Assembly (NCBI RefSeq): GCF_039535475.1
Contig: NZ_BAAAXG010000029.1
Coordinates: 62,001 to 126,000 of the forward strand
Direction: 5' to 3'
DNA: 64,000 nucleotides
From: Streptomyces showdoensis
Lineage (GTDB): Bacteria > Actinomycetota > Actinomycetes > Streptomycetales > Streptomycetaceae
In this document: positions 27,503-36,230 of the stretch, in pieces
Numbering within the stretch: the first letter of the stretch is position 1
How the letters are laid out: every line of letters starts with the position of its first letter
Made by a program: the position numbers and the translations under genes
Notes under the pieces: generated by a model
Seen by the model: the letters and a program-made list of their open reading frames with translations, nothing else
What the model was told of the DNA's origin: nothing
The model's database searches: none

Positions 27503-29020
27503 TCAGCAGGCGCCGAGGTCCTGCCAGACGCCCCACTGGCCGGTGGTGCCGGGCTCCTCGCCCGTCGTCCACCACTTGGCCTTCCAGGTGTGACCCTTGT
27601 GCGAGACCTGCTGGCCGCCGGTGTACACGCTGGAGGAGACCCAGGGGGCCGCCGTGCACTGCGTGGCGCCGCCGGTGACGGTCAGGGAGAGGACAGCCGC
27701 GTGTCCGGCCGAGGGGCTCGCTCCGTTGACCACGACCTGGTAGGTGCCGGAGACCGTGGCGGCCGTGGTGTTCACGGTGAGGGTCGAGGAGCCGCCCGCC
27801 GTCACCGAGGCCGGGCTGAGCGTGGCGGTGACGCCCGCGGGCAGGCCGCTGACGGTGAGGTTCACCGTCTGGGCCGTGCCGGCGGTGACGGCCGTCCGCA
27901 CCGTGGCGGAGGTGGACCCGCCGGCGGTGACGGTGGCGGAGGCCGGGGTGGTGGTCACCGAGAAGTCGTCGGCCGGGGTGGTCGTCCCGCTCGTGAAGGG
28001 GGCGAAGATGTGCGAGAAGTCCCAGGTGTTCTGCTGGATGCCGGAGCAGCCGTCGGCGGCCGCGCCGCCGGGGCAGCTGCCGTTGTCGCGCTGGAGCGCC
28101 CAGAACGAGAGGGTGTTGATGCCCTTGGAGACCGCCCAGTCGTAGACCGTGCGGGCGTTGGCGAGGGTGAAGGTCTCGGCCGGTCCGAAGTCGTCGACGC
28201 CGATCATCTCGATGATGCCGACCATGCCCCAGAGCTGGGTGGACGTCTTCGTGGGGTAGAGCTTGGCGAGCTGGTCGTAGAGGCCCTGGGCGGCCGTCTT
28301 GGTGTCCGCGGCCATGTCGTGGGCGGCGTTGTCGTAGTAGTCGAAGGTCATCAGGTTGACGACGTCGACGCGCGCTCCGTTGGTCACGGCGTTCTTGAGG
28401 ACCGCGAGCCCGCTCGCGGCGAGCCCGCGGGTGGTCGTCGGCAGGGTGTACGAGATCTGGATCTGGCGGCCGTTGGCGGCGGCCCAGTCCTGGACGAGCT
28501 TGATGGCCTTGTTGCGGCGGTCGATGCCGGCGGCGTTGTCGAGGGAGTCGACCTCGATGTCCATGTCGAGCCGCGTGATGTCGTAGGTCGTGATGACCTT
28601 CTCGTACACGGCGGCGATCTGGTTGACGTCGGTGCAGCTGTCGGCGATCTCGGTCCCGGTGGTGTCGGCCGTGTAGCCGCCGAACGAGGGGATGACGTCG
28701 CCGCCGCGGGACTGCATCGTCTTGATGTCGGCGCCGAACGAGGACTGGGCGATCGGCAGTCCGGTGTCGCCGTTCCAGTACGCGGTGCAGGACCCCTTGG
28801 TCGCCGTCTGGAGGAACGCCATCGTGAGGTGCTTGGCGCCCGACTGCGCGCTCAGGGCGGCGGGGCTCTCCCCGGTCCAGGACTCGAAGTAGGGGGCGAA
28901 GACCCGGGCGGGGAGCGGTGTCGCCGCCTGCGCGGGTGCGGTGGCGACGGCGGAGAGGCCGAGGGCGGCCACGGCGGTCACGGCGGCGGTGAGCGCCGAT
29001 CGGAGCGAACGTCTTCTCAT
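27503..29020 (-). CDS. Secreted GH18 chitinase with C-terminal chitin-binding domain
   Basis: A 505-aa exported chitinase. Residues 1-32 form a signal peptide (MRRRSLRS... APAQA). The GH18 barrel has FGGY and the catalytic LDMDIE (D-x-D-x-E; Glu is the acid), with MTFDYYDNA and a late SFWALQRDNG. A Thr/Ala-rich beta-sandwich domain follows (about 345-445), then a C-terminal CBM5/12-type domain (APWVSSSVYTGGQQVSHKGHTWKAKWWT). The family cleaves chitin to GlcNAc oligomers outside the cell. Its promoter region carries DasR-like sites, which fits GlcNAc-responsive control. Confidence 0.92.
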   Translation of the reverse strand: MRRRSLRSALTAAVTAVAALGLSAVATAPAQAATPLPARVFAPYFESWTGESPAALSAQSGAKHLTMAFLQTATKGSCTAYWNGDTGLPIAQSSFGADIKTMQSRGGDVIPSFGGYTADTTGTEIADSCTDVNQIAAVYEKVITTYDITRLDMDIEVDSLDNAAGIDRRNKAIKLVQDWAAANGRQIQISYTLPTTTRGLAASGLAVLKNAVTNGARVDVVNLMTFDYYDNAAHDMAADTKTAAQGLYDQLAKLYPTKTSTQLWGMVGIIEMIGVDDFGPAETFTLANARTVYDWAVSKGINTLSFWALQRDNGSCPGGAAADGCSGIQQNTWDFSHIFAPFTSGTTTPADDFSVTTTPASATVTAGGSTSATVRTAVTAGTAQTVNLTVSGLPAGVTATLSPASVTAGGSSTLTVNTTAATVSGTYQVVVNGASPSAGHAAVLSLTVTGGATQCTAAPWVSSSVYTGGQQVSHKGHTWKAKWWTTGEEPGTTGQWGVWQDLGAC

Positions 29021-29091
29021 GGCAATCCAATGACTGTGGGGGGGGTGCGGGGTGCGCCAACGCCGTTGTCGCGCACGACTGTTGCGATACG

Positions 29092-29120
29092 GAGTAACCC
29101 CGTAGCCATGGGCACGTCAA
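29092..29120 (-). promoter_or_regulatory. Candidate chitinase promoter
   Basis: On the minus strand TTGACG (29115-29120) and TTACTC (29092-29097) are 17 bases apart, about 75-100 bases before the ATG. The -35 box directly abuts the nearer DasR-like element. Confidence 0.45.
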
Positions 29121-29149
29121 TGGCCTGGACCAAACTTGGACTAGACCAA
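29121..29149 (-). promoter_or_regulatory. Two DasR-like (dre) elements upstream of the chitinase
   Basis: TTGGTCTAGTCCAA (29136-29149 read on minus) and TTGGTCCAGGCCA (29121-29133) are imperfect palindromes centred about 15 bp apart. Both resemble the dre core TGGTCTAGACCA and the direct repeats known from Streptomyces chi promoters. They lie at the -35 edge, suited to GlcNAc-controlled repression. Confidence 0.65.
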
Positions 29150-29499
29150 TTTCGCGATTCGTTGCGTGGTACATCCAGCCGGTGCGGGCGGGCGCTGGGG
29201 AGATGCGCGCGGGCGGACGGATTGGTCCAGCGAGCCAGGAATCGACGGCGTGCCCGCCGCCGGAGGGTTCCCGGGGCACGACGCCCGCCGTCCGGGCCAC
29301 TCGCCCGGTCGCGCCGATCGAACCGCTCGCCCCGATCGAACCGCTCGCCCCGATCGCGTGGCTCACCCCGGTCACGCCGATGACGACTCCCGTGGATCGC
29401 CCCGGCATCCGAGTCACGGCGGTATGGACGGGGTATCGCTTCCCTTGCCCGGGCCACGGACCATACTGGTCGGGCCCTCATCACCCACCGAACGGTTCC
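29150..29499. other. Non-coding stretch with an 18-bp direct repeat
   Basis: About 350 bases between the divergent chitinase and the hypothetical gene at 29500. Two copies and a partial third of CCGATCGAACCGCTCGCC lie at 29314-29356. No convincing gene is seen; open frames here have repeat-derived, unlikely proteins. Confidence 0.6.
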
Positions 29500-30651
29500 A
29501 TGGCCAAGAACAGCACCTCATCGACCACCGTCCCCGACACCGCGTGGCTCGGGCGGGGGCGTCACCTCGGGTCCGAGCCCGAGCGGGACGTCCGGCGCAA
29601 CCTGATCGCCCTCAAGGCGGCTCGGGTCATCGACGACTTCCTGGACCTCGACCCGGTCGAGGCGGCGAAGTCCACCGACCTCTACCCCCGGGAGGCGTCC
29701 GCCGACCCCGGCCCCTCGGCCCGCCGTCTCTTCGAGGCGCGCTGGCGGGTGGCCGACGACGTCACGGTGCGGGCGCAGCTGACCACGTTCGACCCCGAGT
29801 CCCGCCGCGCCGAGCGCGACGGGGTCACCTGGGTCCTCGCCGCCGAGGCGGAGCGGGCGTGGGACGCGGGCTGGCTCTCCCCGGCCACCGTGTTCTGGCC
29901 GGACAGCGAGCAGGTTCCGTGGGACCACGAGATGGTGCCGGGCGTGCGTCTGCGGACGGCGAACCACCTGCCGAGGGACGACGACGAGTTGCGCCGCCTT
30001 CTGCGGGACTGCCCGCGGCAGAGCTGGGCCATCCACGTCCTGGTGCACGAGGCGATGACCCCGGACACCTTGGGGCGGCAGCCGATCACGGCGTTCCTGC
30101 CCCCGAGCCTGCGGCACCGGGTGGTCGAGCACCGGGCCACGCCGGACCAGGCGCTGACCGCCGACTTCGCGATGAAGCGCGCGCTGGGGGTGGGGATACC
30201 GCGCGGCGGCGCCGTCGTCCTGCCCACGGTGCCGGAGACACCCGGCTACGACGCGCAGCGCTTCACCGTACGCAACGTCTTCCTCGACGGCACGGAACCG
30301 ACCGAACTCCTGGCCAGGATCACCGAGTTCGCCTCCCTCCCGCTGCCCATGCCGCCCGACGCCGAACAGGCCCTCACCCGGCTGCGCGAAGGCTGGCACC
30401 TGCTCACCTCCGACGAGGAGCTGGTCCACGCCCGGGCCATGGTCACCCGGTACGCCAAGTCGCTCGAGGCCATGACGGCGTCCTGCGACCTGTACCGGGA
30501 GGCCGCCGAGTCAGCGCTCGCCGCACTCGCCGAGGCGACCGGCGGTGACGGCGCCCCGCGGACGGCCCCGCCGGCGGCGGCCAAGCAGGACAGCTCGCCG
30601 CTGAAGTCCTTCACGAAGACGCTCGGCCTCTTCCGGGGCCCGGGCAAGTAG
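29500..30651 (+). CDS. Hypothetical protein, 383 aa
   Basis: A soluble protein with no signal peptide or membrane span. I do not recognise a domain. Visible features are an acidic, Trp-containing middle (TWVLAAEAERAWDAGW, VFWPDSEQVPWDH), a stretch AIHVLVHEAMTPDTLGRQPITAF, and a C-terminal helix followed by an Ala/Pro/Lys-rich tail. ATG at 29500 is chosen because the frame upstream reads through the 18-bp repeat with a different composition. No strong ribosome site is present. A regulatory or structural role cannot be inferred. Confidence 0.6.
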   Translation: MAKNSTSSTTVPDTAWLGRGRHLGSEPERDVRRNLIALKAARVIDDFLDLDPVEAAKSTDLYPREASADPGPSARRLFEARWRVADDVTVRAQLTTFDPESRRAERDGVTWVLAAEAERAWDAGWLSPATVFWPDSEQVPWDHEMVPGVRLRTANHLPRDDDELRRLLRDCPRQSWAIHVLVHEAMTPDTLGRQPITAFLPPSLRHRVVEHRATPDQALTADFAMKRALGVGIPRGGAVVLPTVPETPGYDAQRFTVRNVFLDGTEPTELLARITEFASLPLPMPPDAEQALTRLREGWHLLTSDEELVHARAMVTRYAKSLEAMTASCDLYREAAESALAALAEATGGDGAPRTAPPAAAKQDSSPLKSFTKTLGLFRGPGK

Positions 30652-30792
30652 AGCCGGACGGAGGCCGGCAGCGCCCACGCGTTCGGTCTGACGCACGGGC
30701 GCTCAGGTCCGTCATCCGGGAACGGGCGACGGAGCTGCCACCCGATGGCCGCTGGAACCGCTGGACACCTGGAACACCTGGAGGGTTCGACG

Positions 30793-31731
30793 ATGCGAAG
30801 CGCCTACGCGGGCGCACGGCGGCTGGTTCTCGGGGGCGCTGCCGTGCTCGCCGTTCTCCCGCTCGCGGCCTGCGGCCAGGCCGGGCCCCGCACCGACCCC
30901 CGGCCCTCCCTGACGGCACCGACCCCGACTGCCGCGGTCCCCGGAGCATCCTCCGCCGGCGACTTCCAGCGGCTGGAGCGCGCGTACGGGGCACGGCTCG
31001 GGGTCTACGCGGTCGACACCGGCAGCGGGCGGGAGGTGCTCCACAACCACACGGAACGGTTCGCCTACGCCTCCACGTTCAAGGCGCTGGCCGCCGCCGC
31101 CGTCCTGCGCTCCCACTCGCCGAGCGGAATGGGGAAGGTGATCCGGTACTCCGGGGAGCAGCCGGTCGACCACTCCCCCGTGACCGAGAAGCACGTCGAG
31201 ACCGGGATGACGCTCCACGAGTTGTGCGACGCCGCCGTGCGCCACAGCGACAACACCGCGGCCAACCTCCTCTTCGACGCACTCGGCGGCCCGAAGGGCC
31301 TGGCAGCCGCGCTGCGGGAGGTGGGCGACACCACGACCGTCGTGGAGCGCCGCGAACCGGAGCTCAACCAATGGGCCCCCGGGGCCACACGGGACACCAC
31401 CACGCCCCGCGCGATCGCCGGCGACCTGCGGGCCTTCGTCCTCGGAGACGCCCTCGGCCCCGCCGAACGCGCGCAGCTCACGACCTGGCTGCGGACCAAC
31501 ACCACCGGCGACGAGCTGATCAGGGCCGGAGTGCCGGCGGGGTGGGTGGTCGGTGACAAGAGCGGCGCAGGCGGTGACTACGGCGTCCGCAACGACATCG
31601 CCGTGCTGTGGCCTCCTGACGCCGCGCCCATCGTCATGGCGATCATGTCGAACCGGGGTACGGAGGAGGCCGATGACGACAACGGGCTCATCGCCCGAGC
31701 CGCCTCCGTGGCGGTCGCGGCACTGTCCTGA
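30793..31731 (+). CDS. Class A beta-lactamase, lipoprotein-like
   Basis: A 312-aa serine beta-lactamase. The signal region ends in a lipobox-like LPLAAC at about residue 22, so it may be membrane-tethered outside. All class A motifs are present: STFK (catalytic Ser), SDN (RHSDNTAAN), the omega-loop ExxLN (EPELNQ) and KSG ([10 protein letters not shown]). The length and spacing are those of an intact enzyme. ATG at 30793 follows GGAGGG by about 7 bases. No LysR/BlaI-type regulator is adjacent, so it is probably constitutive or separately controlled, as in many Streptomyces. Confidence 0.93.
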   Translation: MRSAYAGARRLVLGGAAVLAVLPLAACGQAGPRTDPRPSLTAPTPTAAVPGASSAGDFQRLERAYGARLGVYAVDTGSGREVLHNHTERFAYASTFKALAAAAVLRSHSPSGMGKVIRYSGEQPVDHSPVTEKHVETGMTLHELCDAAVRHSDNTAANLLFDALGGPKGLAAALREVGDTTTVVERREPELNQWAPGATRDTTTPRAIAGDLRAFVLGDALGPAERAQLTTWLRTNTTGDELIRAGVPAGWVVGDKSGAGGDYGVRNDIAVLWPPDAAPIVMAIMSNRGTEEADDDNGLIARAASVAVAALS

Positions 31732-32117
31732 CGGCGTACGTCACCGCCTCCACGACCTGCGGCGGGGCCACGAGCCTGCGGCGCTCCCCCGCCGTGCAGA
31801 GGCCGGTCCCGCGCACTGCCTCCCGTACCGACGCGTCACGCGCCGCCAGCGGCTGCGGTCGGCGATCGACCTGGCTGCGATGCCGATGACGGCACCGGTC
31901 CGTGTGGAGCGCACAGGCGCCCGGTCCATGGACCGCGGCCAGTCCGAGCCTCAGCACCGACGCCAGTGCCTTTCACTCGCCGTACGGCTCTTCCGTACGG
32001 CTCTCCCCTACGGCTCTCCCGCAAGGCCTCCCGTACGGCTCTCCCGCAAGGCCTCCCGTACGGCTCTCCCGTGGCCGGCCCCGGCCGGTGTCAGTGGCTC
32101 CTGGCACACTCCACGCC
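31732..32117. other. Non-coding stretch between beta-lactamase and zinc-knuckle genes
   Basis: 386 bases. Its second half is dominated by the 13-bp repeat listed separately. No gene with credible coding bias or homology was seen on either strand. Confidence 0.55.
31981..32070. repeat. 13-bp tandem repeat CGTACGGCTCTCC, about seven units
   Basis: Units CGTACGGCTCTCC and the variant CGCAAGGCCTCC follow one another from 31981, with the last pair of units repeated as a 25-bp block. The array lies 50-135 bases upstream of the zinc-knuckle gene. Several units contain the palindrome CGTACG. Confidence 0.85.
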
Positions 32118-33359
32118 ATGCCTGTCACGCTCACCTGCGCGCGCTGTGGCCGCGACTTCACCGCTCCGCCTTCCCAGGCCGGGAGGAAGTACTGCTCGCA
32201 GCCGTGCTTCCGGTCGCAACAGGCCGAGGACACCGCGTGGGTGACCCGCTCGTGCGGCCACTGCCACCGGGAGTTCCGGCTGCGGGGCAAGGCGGCGGCG
32301 GCGACGCGGGGTGCGTACTGTTCGCACACCTGCCGGCAGGCCGCGACGGGACGGCGGGCGCGGCGGTGCGCGCAGTGCGGCGCCGAGTTCTTCCCCAAGA
32401 CGCCGAACAACCCGGTCGGCACCCTGCGCGGGCGGTTCTGCTCGAAGACCTGCTCGGGGTTGGCGCAGCGGACCCGGGTGGCGCGCTCGTGCCGCCAGTG
32501 CGGTGCCGGGTTCGAGGTCAAGGTCTCCCGTGTCGGGTCCGGCCGCGGGCAGTACTGCGGCCGGACCTGCCAGGCGATCGCCGAAGGCACCGAGGAGCGG
32601 TCCTGTCTGTCCTGCGGGAGCTCGTTCCGGGCGGTGCGGAGCGTGGTCGAGAAGGGGTGGGGCCTGTACTGCTCGCAGGCCTGCACCGCGCGTCGTGTCG
32701 CCTGCACGTGCCGGGTGTGCGGTGCCGCCTTCACCGTGAAGGAGTCGGTGGCGGCCGAGGGCGGCGGTACGTACTGCTCCGACGGCTGCCGCTCGATCGG
32801 CGCGCGGCGCCGGGTCGGCAAGCGGTGCCCCGTGTGCGAGGTCGAGTTCGAGGTTCCGGCGTCGCTCGGCCGGGTCAGGCGGACGTGTTCGAGGACGTGC
32901 AGGGCGACGTTCCTCGGCACGGATCCCGAGCGCCTCGCCGTTCTGGCCCGGGCGCGCCACGACCAGCTGTCCTCCCGTGCTCCGACCCGGCCCGAGCGGA
33001 TCCTGTACGCCTTGCTGGACGACCTGGTCGCGGAGGACGACCGGGATCTGTCGTGGCAGGCGCAGTACCGCCTCGACCGGTGGACGGTCGACGCCGCCGT
33101 CCCCGCGCTCCGGCTCGTCCTGCAGGCGGACGGCGACTACTGGCACGGCCTGCGCCCGGAGTGGCGGGAGGACCCCCGGGTGCAGAGGAACATGGCCAGC
33201 GACGCCTACCAGAACCGGAAGCTGTCCGAGGCCGGCTGGCGCGTCCTCCGCTTCTGGGAGAGCGACCTGCTCCGCGCCCTCCCCGCCTGCGCGGACCGCC
33301 TGCGCGCCGCGCTCGCGCACGGCCCCGACGAGGACCCCGTTCGCGGTCCGGGTGCGTAG
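32118..33359 (+). CDS. Seven-zinc-knuckle protein fused to a Vsr/DUF559-like endonuclease domain
   Basis: A 413-aa protein of two parts. Residues 1-260 hold seven tandem units of about 28-32 residues, each C-x2-C-x4-F ... (Y/F)C-x3-C, i.e. four-cysteine zinc knuckles (the last unit has R-T-C for Y-C). Residues about 280-405 resemble the very-short-patch-repair/DUF559 PD-(D/E)xK fold: PERILYALLDDL, WTVDAAVP, LQADGDYWH and a final YQNRKLSEAGWRVLRFWESDL. The combination suggests nucleic-acid binding by the array and cutting by the C-terminal domain. The start is ATG at 32118; there is no good ribosome site and the transcript may be leaderless. No methyltransferase is beside it. Confidence 0.75.
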   Translation: MPVTLTCARCGRDFTAPPSQAGRKYCSQPCFRSQQAEDTAWVTRSCGHCHREFRLRGKAAAATRGAYCSHTCRQAATGRRARRCAQCGAEFFPKTPNNPVGTLRGRFCSKTCSGLAQRTRVARSCRQCGAGFEVKVSRVGSGRGQYCGRTCQAIAEGTEERSCLSCGSSFRAVRSVVEKGWGLYCSQACTARRVACTCRVCGAAFTVKESVAAEGGGTYCSDGCRSIGARRRVGKRCPVCEVEFEVPASLGRVRRTCSRTCRATFLGTDPERLAVLARARHDQLSSRAPTRPERILYALLDDLVAEDDRDLSWQAQYRLDRWTVDAAVPALRLVLQADGDYWHGLRPEWREDPRVQRNMASDAYQNRKLSEAGWRVLRFWESDLLRALPACADRLRAALAHGPDEDPVRGPGA

Positions 33360-33377
33360 CCGGCTACCGCTGCCCGA

Positions 33378-33406
33378 CCCGTGCGCGACCGGTCGCCCGG
33401 CACGGG
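33378..33406. terminator. Hairpin between convergent genes
   Basis: CCCGTGC pairs with GCACGGG, enclosing the smaller palindrome GCGACC-GGTCGC. It lies between the zinc-knuckle gene and the convergent universal stress gene. Confidence 0.45.
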
Positions 33407-33467
33407 GGCCCACCGGATCGTCCGGAGCCCGGGACGTCAGGGAACCGGTCGGTCCCGTTGCTCCGGG

Positions 33468-33977
33468 TCAGACGGCCCCGCGTGGGTCGAGCGGCAAGTG
33501 CCAGAGGTTGCGGCGGTGGGCCGAGTCGTACGTCGCGAGGAGCGGGGACGGCGGCACGGCCAGTACGGGGCAGGCGGCGTGCGCCTGGCAGTAGCGGGCC
33601 ACCGAGGGGCGGACGAGGCGGCGCAGGGGACCGCGGGCCCCGGTGCCCACGACGAGGAGGTCGTCCGGGTCCTGGGCGGTGTCGACGAGTGCCACGCCCG
33701 GGGTGGCCCTGATGGTGAGGCCATGAAGCGGGGTGTCCGGGCGTCCGGGCCCGAACGCCGTGTCCAAGGCCTCGCGCAGCCGCTCGCGGGCGGCATCGCG
33801 GCACAGCCCCGGCACCGGGTCGTCGGCCACGTGACGGCCCCCGAATCCGCCGCCGGGTGCCTGCCAGGCCAGCACGGCCCACAACTCGGCCCGCCTCAGG
33901 CGGGCTTCCGCGGCAGCCCGGTGCAGGGCCGACAGACAGCCCAGGCTTCCGCTCACCCCGACCACTATCTTCGCCAC
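33468..33977 (-). CDS. Universal stress protein (UspA family)
   Basis: A 169-aa single-domain Usp. It starts KIVVGVSGS (beta1, nucleotide-binding loop) and has the late ATP motif G-x2-G-x9-(S)V in VVGTGARGPLRRLVRPSVARYC, followed by CPVLAVP, the family's last strand. GTG at 33977 follows GAAGAGGGA by a few bases; longer starts add Ala/Pro-rich sequence without homology. Probably an ATP-binding stress or hypoxia protein. Two exact 16-bp repeats lie about 120-165 bases upstream. Confidence 0.85.
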   Translation of the reverse strand: MAKIVVGVSGSLGCLSALHRAAAEARLRRAELWAVLAWQAPGGGFGGRHVADDPVPGLCRDAARERLREALDTAFGPGRPDTPLHGLTIRATPGVALVDTAQDPDDLLVVGTGARGPLRRLVRPSVARYCQAHAACPVLAVPPSPLLATYDSAHRRNLWHLPLDPRGAV

Positions 33978-34094
33978 GTCCCTCTTCCCCTCCCCCGCGT
34001 GGTGCGCCGCCCCCCGCGACGGCGCGGCTCCCGCGTCCTCCGTGGACACGCGGGTCCCATACAAGGACGCCGCCGGCGCTCCGGGGCCCCTCCC

Positions 34095-34142
34095 TGACGC
34101 GTTTCTGACAGCGCGGGGCCCGGCCATGACGCGTTTCTGACA
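34095..34142. promoter_or_regulatory. Two direct repeats TGACGCGTTTCTGACA
   Basis: Exact 16-bp copies at 34095-34110 and 34127-34142, 32 bp apart (about three helical turns), in the 350-bp gap between the divergent Usp and SAV_915-like genes. The regular phasing suggests a regulator site. The rest of the gap (33978-34330) shows nothing else clear. Confidence 0.45.
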
Positions 34143-34330
34143 CCGTGGGCCGGACAGTGTCGGCCGCCGGCCGTCAGCGGGCCGTATGGCCGACGGAGTT
34201 CACCGTCAAGATCGCGTCAGGGCGGGTCCCGAGGAGCGGCGGCGGGAGCATAGCTTCGGTGGTCCGCCCGGAGCGCCCCGGCGTTCCGGGCGGCGCGACC
34301 CGCCGTTCGAGGCTCCTCAAGGAGGGCCCC

Positions 34331-34750
34331 ATGTGCCTGTTCACGTACGACAACGACCCCGAGCCCGAGGAACGGGACACGGCCGGACCCCTGTACGTCC
34401 CGGTCCGGCCGGGATCGGCCGAGGTGGCCGTACGGATGTTCCGTACCCCCCTGGGCGTGCGCACCGCGGTCGGATTCACCACCCACGACCGGCTCGCCGA
34501 GACGCTCGGAGCGGACCAGCCCTGGGTGCGGCTCGACGAGGCCGTTCTGCGGGTGATCTCCGCGCCCGTCGGGGCGGCACTGGTGACGGTCGACCCGACG
34601 CTCACGGCTCCTCAGGCCACCGGATCCCCGGCCCCCTTCACGCCCTCCGTGGACTCGGTGGACTCGGTGTACTCCGTGAGCTCCGTGAGCTCCGTCGTCG
34701 TCTCGGACGCGGAGGCCGCCGGGGGCTCTGTTCGGTCCACGGCGGCCTGA
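34331..34750 (+). CDS. SAV_915-family protein
   Basis: A 139-aa protein typical of Streptomyces: LYVPVRPGSAEVAVRMFRTPLGVRTAVGFTTHDRLAETLG matches what I recall of the SAV_915 family, small proteins of unknown function. The C-terminus is a low-complexity Ser/Val tail made of repeats of SVDSV/SVSSV, coded by a short 6-9-base repeat. ATG at 34331 follows AAGGAGGG by about 4 bases. It ends 28 bases before the convergent NmrA-like gene's stop. Confidence 0.65.
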   Translation: MCLFTYDNDPEPEERDTAGPLYVPVRPGSAEVAVRMFRTPLGVRTAVGFTTHDRLAETLGADQPWVRLDEAVLRVISAPVGAALVTVDPTLTAPQATGSPAPFTPSVDSVDSVYSVSSVSSVVVSDAEAAGGSVRSTAA

Positions 34751-34778
34751 GAGAGGCGGGGCCGGGGACGCCCGCCGC

Positions 34779-35648
34779 TCAGCCGGCCGGCAGTTCCCTC
34801 CCCGTTCTCCCTTCCCGCTCCACCATCGCCCGGAAGCTGCCCGCGGGGCGTCCCGTGACGCGCTGGACGGCGTCGGTGACCCGGTCCTCCGACCCTTGGG
34901 CGATGGCGCGGTCCATGTCGGCCAGGAGGGTGGCGAACTCCCGTGGCATCAGCGCGGCGAGGCGGTCGCGCAGGTCTTCGTAGGACAGCGGGCGGTGGGT
35001 CACGGTCCTGCCGGTGGTCTCGGTGAGGACGGTGGCGATGTCGTCGTGGCTGAGCGCCTCGGGCCCGGTGAGGACGAGGTCGGAGCCGGGGGCGTGCTCG
35101 TCGGTCAGGGCGTGTACGGCGACGGCGGCGATGTCCTCGGCGTCGACGAAGCCGATCCGGCCGTTGCCGGCGGCGGTCCTGAAGGTGCCCTCGGTGCGGA
35201 TGCTCTCGGCGTGGAGGTGGCTGCCGGTGAAGTTCTGCATGAACCAGGACGGCCGCAGGACCGCCCACTCGTCGAAGAGGGCCGGGAGTTCCCGGTGCAC
35301 CGTCCCGACGGCGGGGCCGCCCGCCGGGATCGACGAGGCGCTCAGGAGGACCGCTCGCCGCACCCCCGAGGAACGGGCCCGGCGCAGGAAGGGGAGGACC
35401 ACCGCCGCCGGGTCGGGATCGCCGACGGGCGGGATCACGTAGAGGCGGTCCACGCCGTCGAGCGCGGCCCCGTGGGTGCCGGAGTCGTGCCAGTCGAAGG
35501 CGACGGGCTCGGCGCCCGAAAGCGTGGTGGCCCTGCGGCTGGCCGCCTTGACCCCGTGGCCGGCGGCCACCAGTCGCGCGGCGACGCGGCTGCCGGTGGT
35601 CCCCGTGGCACCCGTGACCAGGACGGCGGGGCCGCCCGCGGCGGTCAT
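34779..35648 (-). CDS. NmrA-like NAD(P)-binding oxidoreductase
   Basis: A 289-aa atypical short-chain family protein with the glycine-rich VLVTGATGTTGSRVAARL at residues 9-26, the mid-chain LYVIPPVGDPDP, and RPSWFMQNF, all as in NmrA/quinone-oxidoreductase-like proteins. These bind NAD(P) and either reduce quinone-like compounds or act as redox sensors. ATG at 35648 overlaps the stop of the SnoaL-like gene (ATGA), so the two are co-translated and controlled by the divergent TetR protein. Confidence 0.85.
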   Translation of the reverse strand: MTAAGGPAVLVTGATGTTGSRVAARLVAAGHGVKAASRRATTLSGAEPVAFDWHDSGTHGAALDGVDRLYVIPPVGDPDPAAVVLPFLRRARSSGVRRAVLLSASSIPAGGPAVGTVHRELPALFDEWAVLRPSWFMQNFTGSHLHAESIRTEGTFRTAAGNGRIGFVDAEDIAAVAVHALTDEHAPGSDLVLTGPEALSHDDIATVLTETTGRTVTHRPLSYEDLRDRLAALMPREFATLLADMDRAIAQGSEDRVTDAVQRVTGRPAGSFRAMVEREGRTGRELPAG

Positions 35649-36205
35649 CGTCCGGTCCCGGCGTTGTCGGCGGCGGTGTCGGGGGCGGTGCCGGCCGTGA
35701 CGGCGTTGGCGGCGTTGGCGGCGTTGGCGGCCGCGGCGGTGCCCGCGCCGGGATCGGAGCCGAAGCCCGCGCCCGCGTCGGCCTCCAGGGCCGTGAGGGG
35801 GTTCCAGTAGTCGCGGTACGACGTGATGCGGCCCTCCTCCACGGTGACGACGGCGACGTACGTCATGTCGAACGGGGCTCCGGTGCGCACCAGTCGTCCG
35901 ACGCCGCGCATCTCGACCACGATGGTCCGCGGATCGTCGGTCCGGTGGACGCGCAGGTCGCTCTCGGGGAAGTCGTGGAGGGCGATGTGTTCGGGATAGG
36001 GCCGCATGTAGTCGCCGACGGCCGCCCGCCCCTCCAGCCGTCCGGGGCGGCCCGGCGGCGCGAACGGGAACTCCATCACCCCGTCGTCGGCCCACAGGTC
36101 CACCCACCCGGCGATGTCCTCGGCGAGCAGAAGCCGCAGGCCGTGGCGGAACAACTCCTCGGGGGAACGGGAGGTCGTCTCGGACAGGGGTGTGGCCAGG
36201 GGCAT
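35645..36205 (-). CDS. SnoaL/NTF2-like protein
   Basis: A 186-aa alpha+beta barrel protein. LLLAEDIAGWVDLWADDGVMEFPFAPPGRP and the later YVAVVTVEEGRITSYRDYWNPL are characteristic of the SnoaL-like/NTF2 fold used by small isomerases and cyclases. The C-terminal 35 residues are Ala/Asn/Thr repeats and probably disordered. ATG at 36205 follows GGAGG by 7-8 bases. First gene of a two-gene operon with NmrA; its promoter contains a TetR-type operator. The reaction is unknown. Confidence 0.8.
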   Translation of the reverse strand: MPLATPLSETTSRSPEELFRHGLRLLLAEDIAGWVDLWADDGVMEFPFAPPGRPGRLEGRAAVGDYMRPYPEHIALHDFPESDLRVHRTDDPRTIVVEMRGVGRLVRTGAPFDMTYVAVVTVEEGRITSYRDYWNPLTALEADAGAGFGSDPGAGTAAAANAANAANAVTAGTAPDTAADNAGTGR

Positions 36206-36230
36206 GGGTGTCCTCCACCTCGTAGAATGT

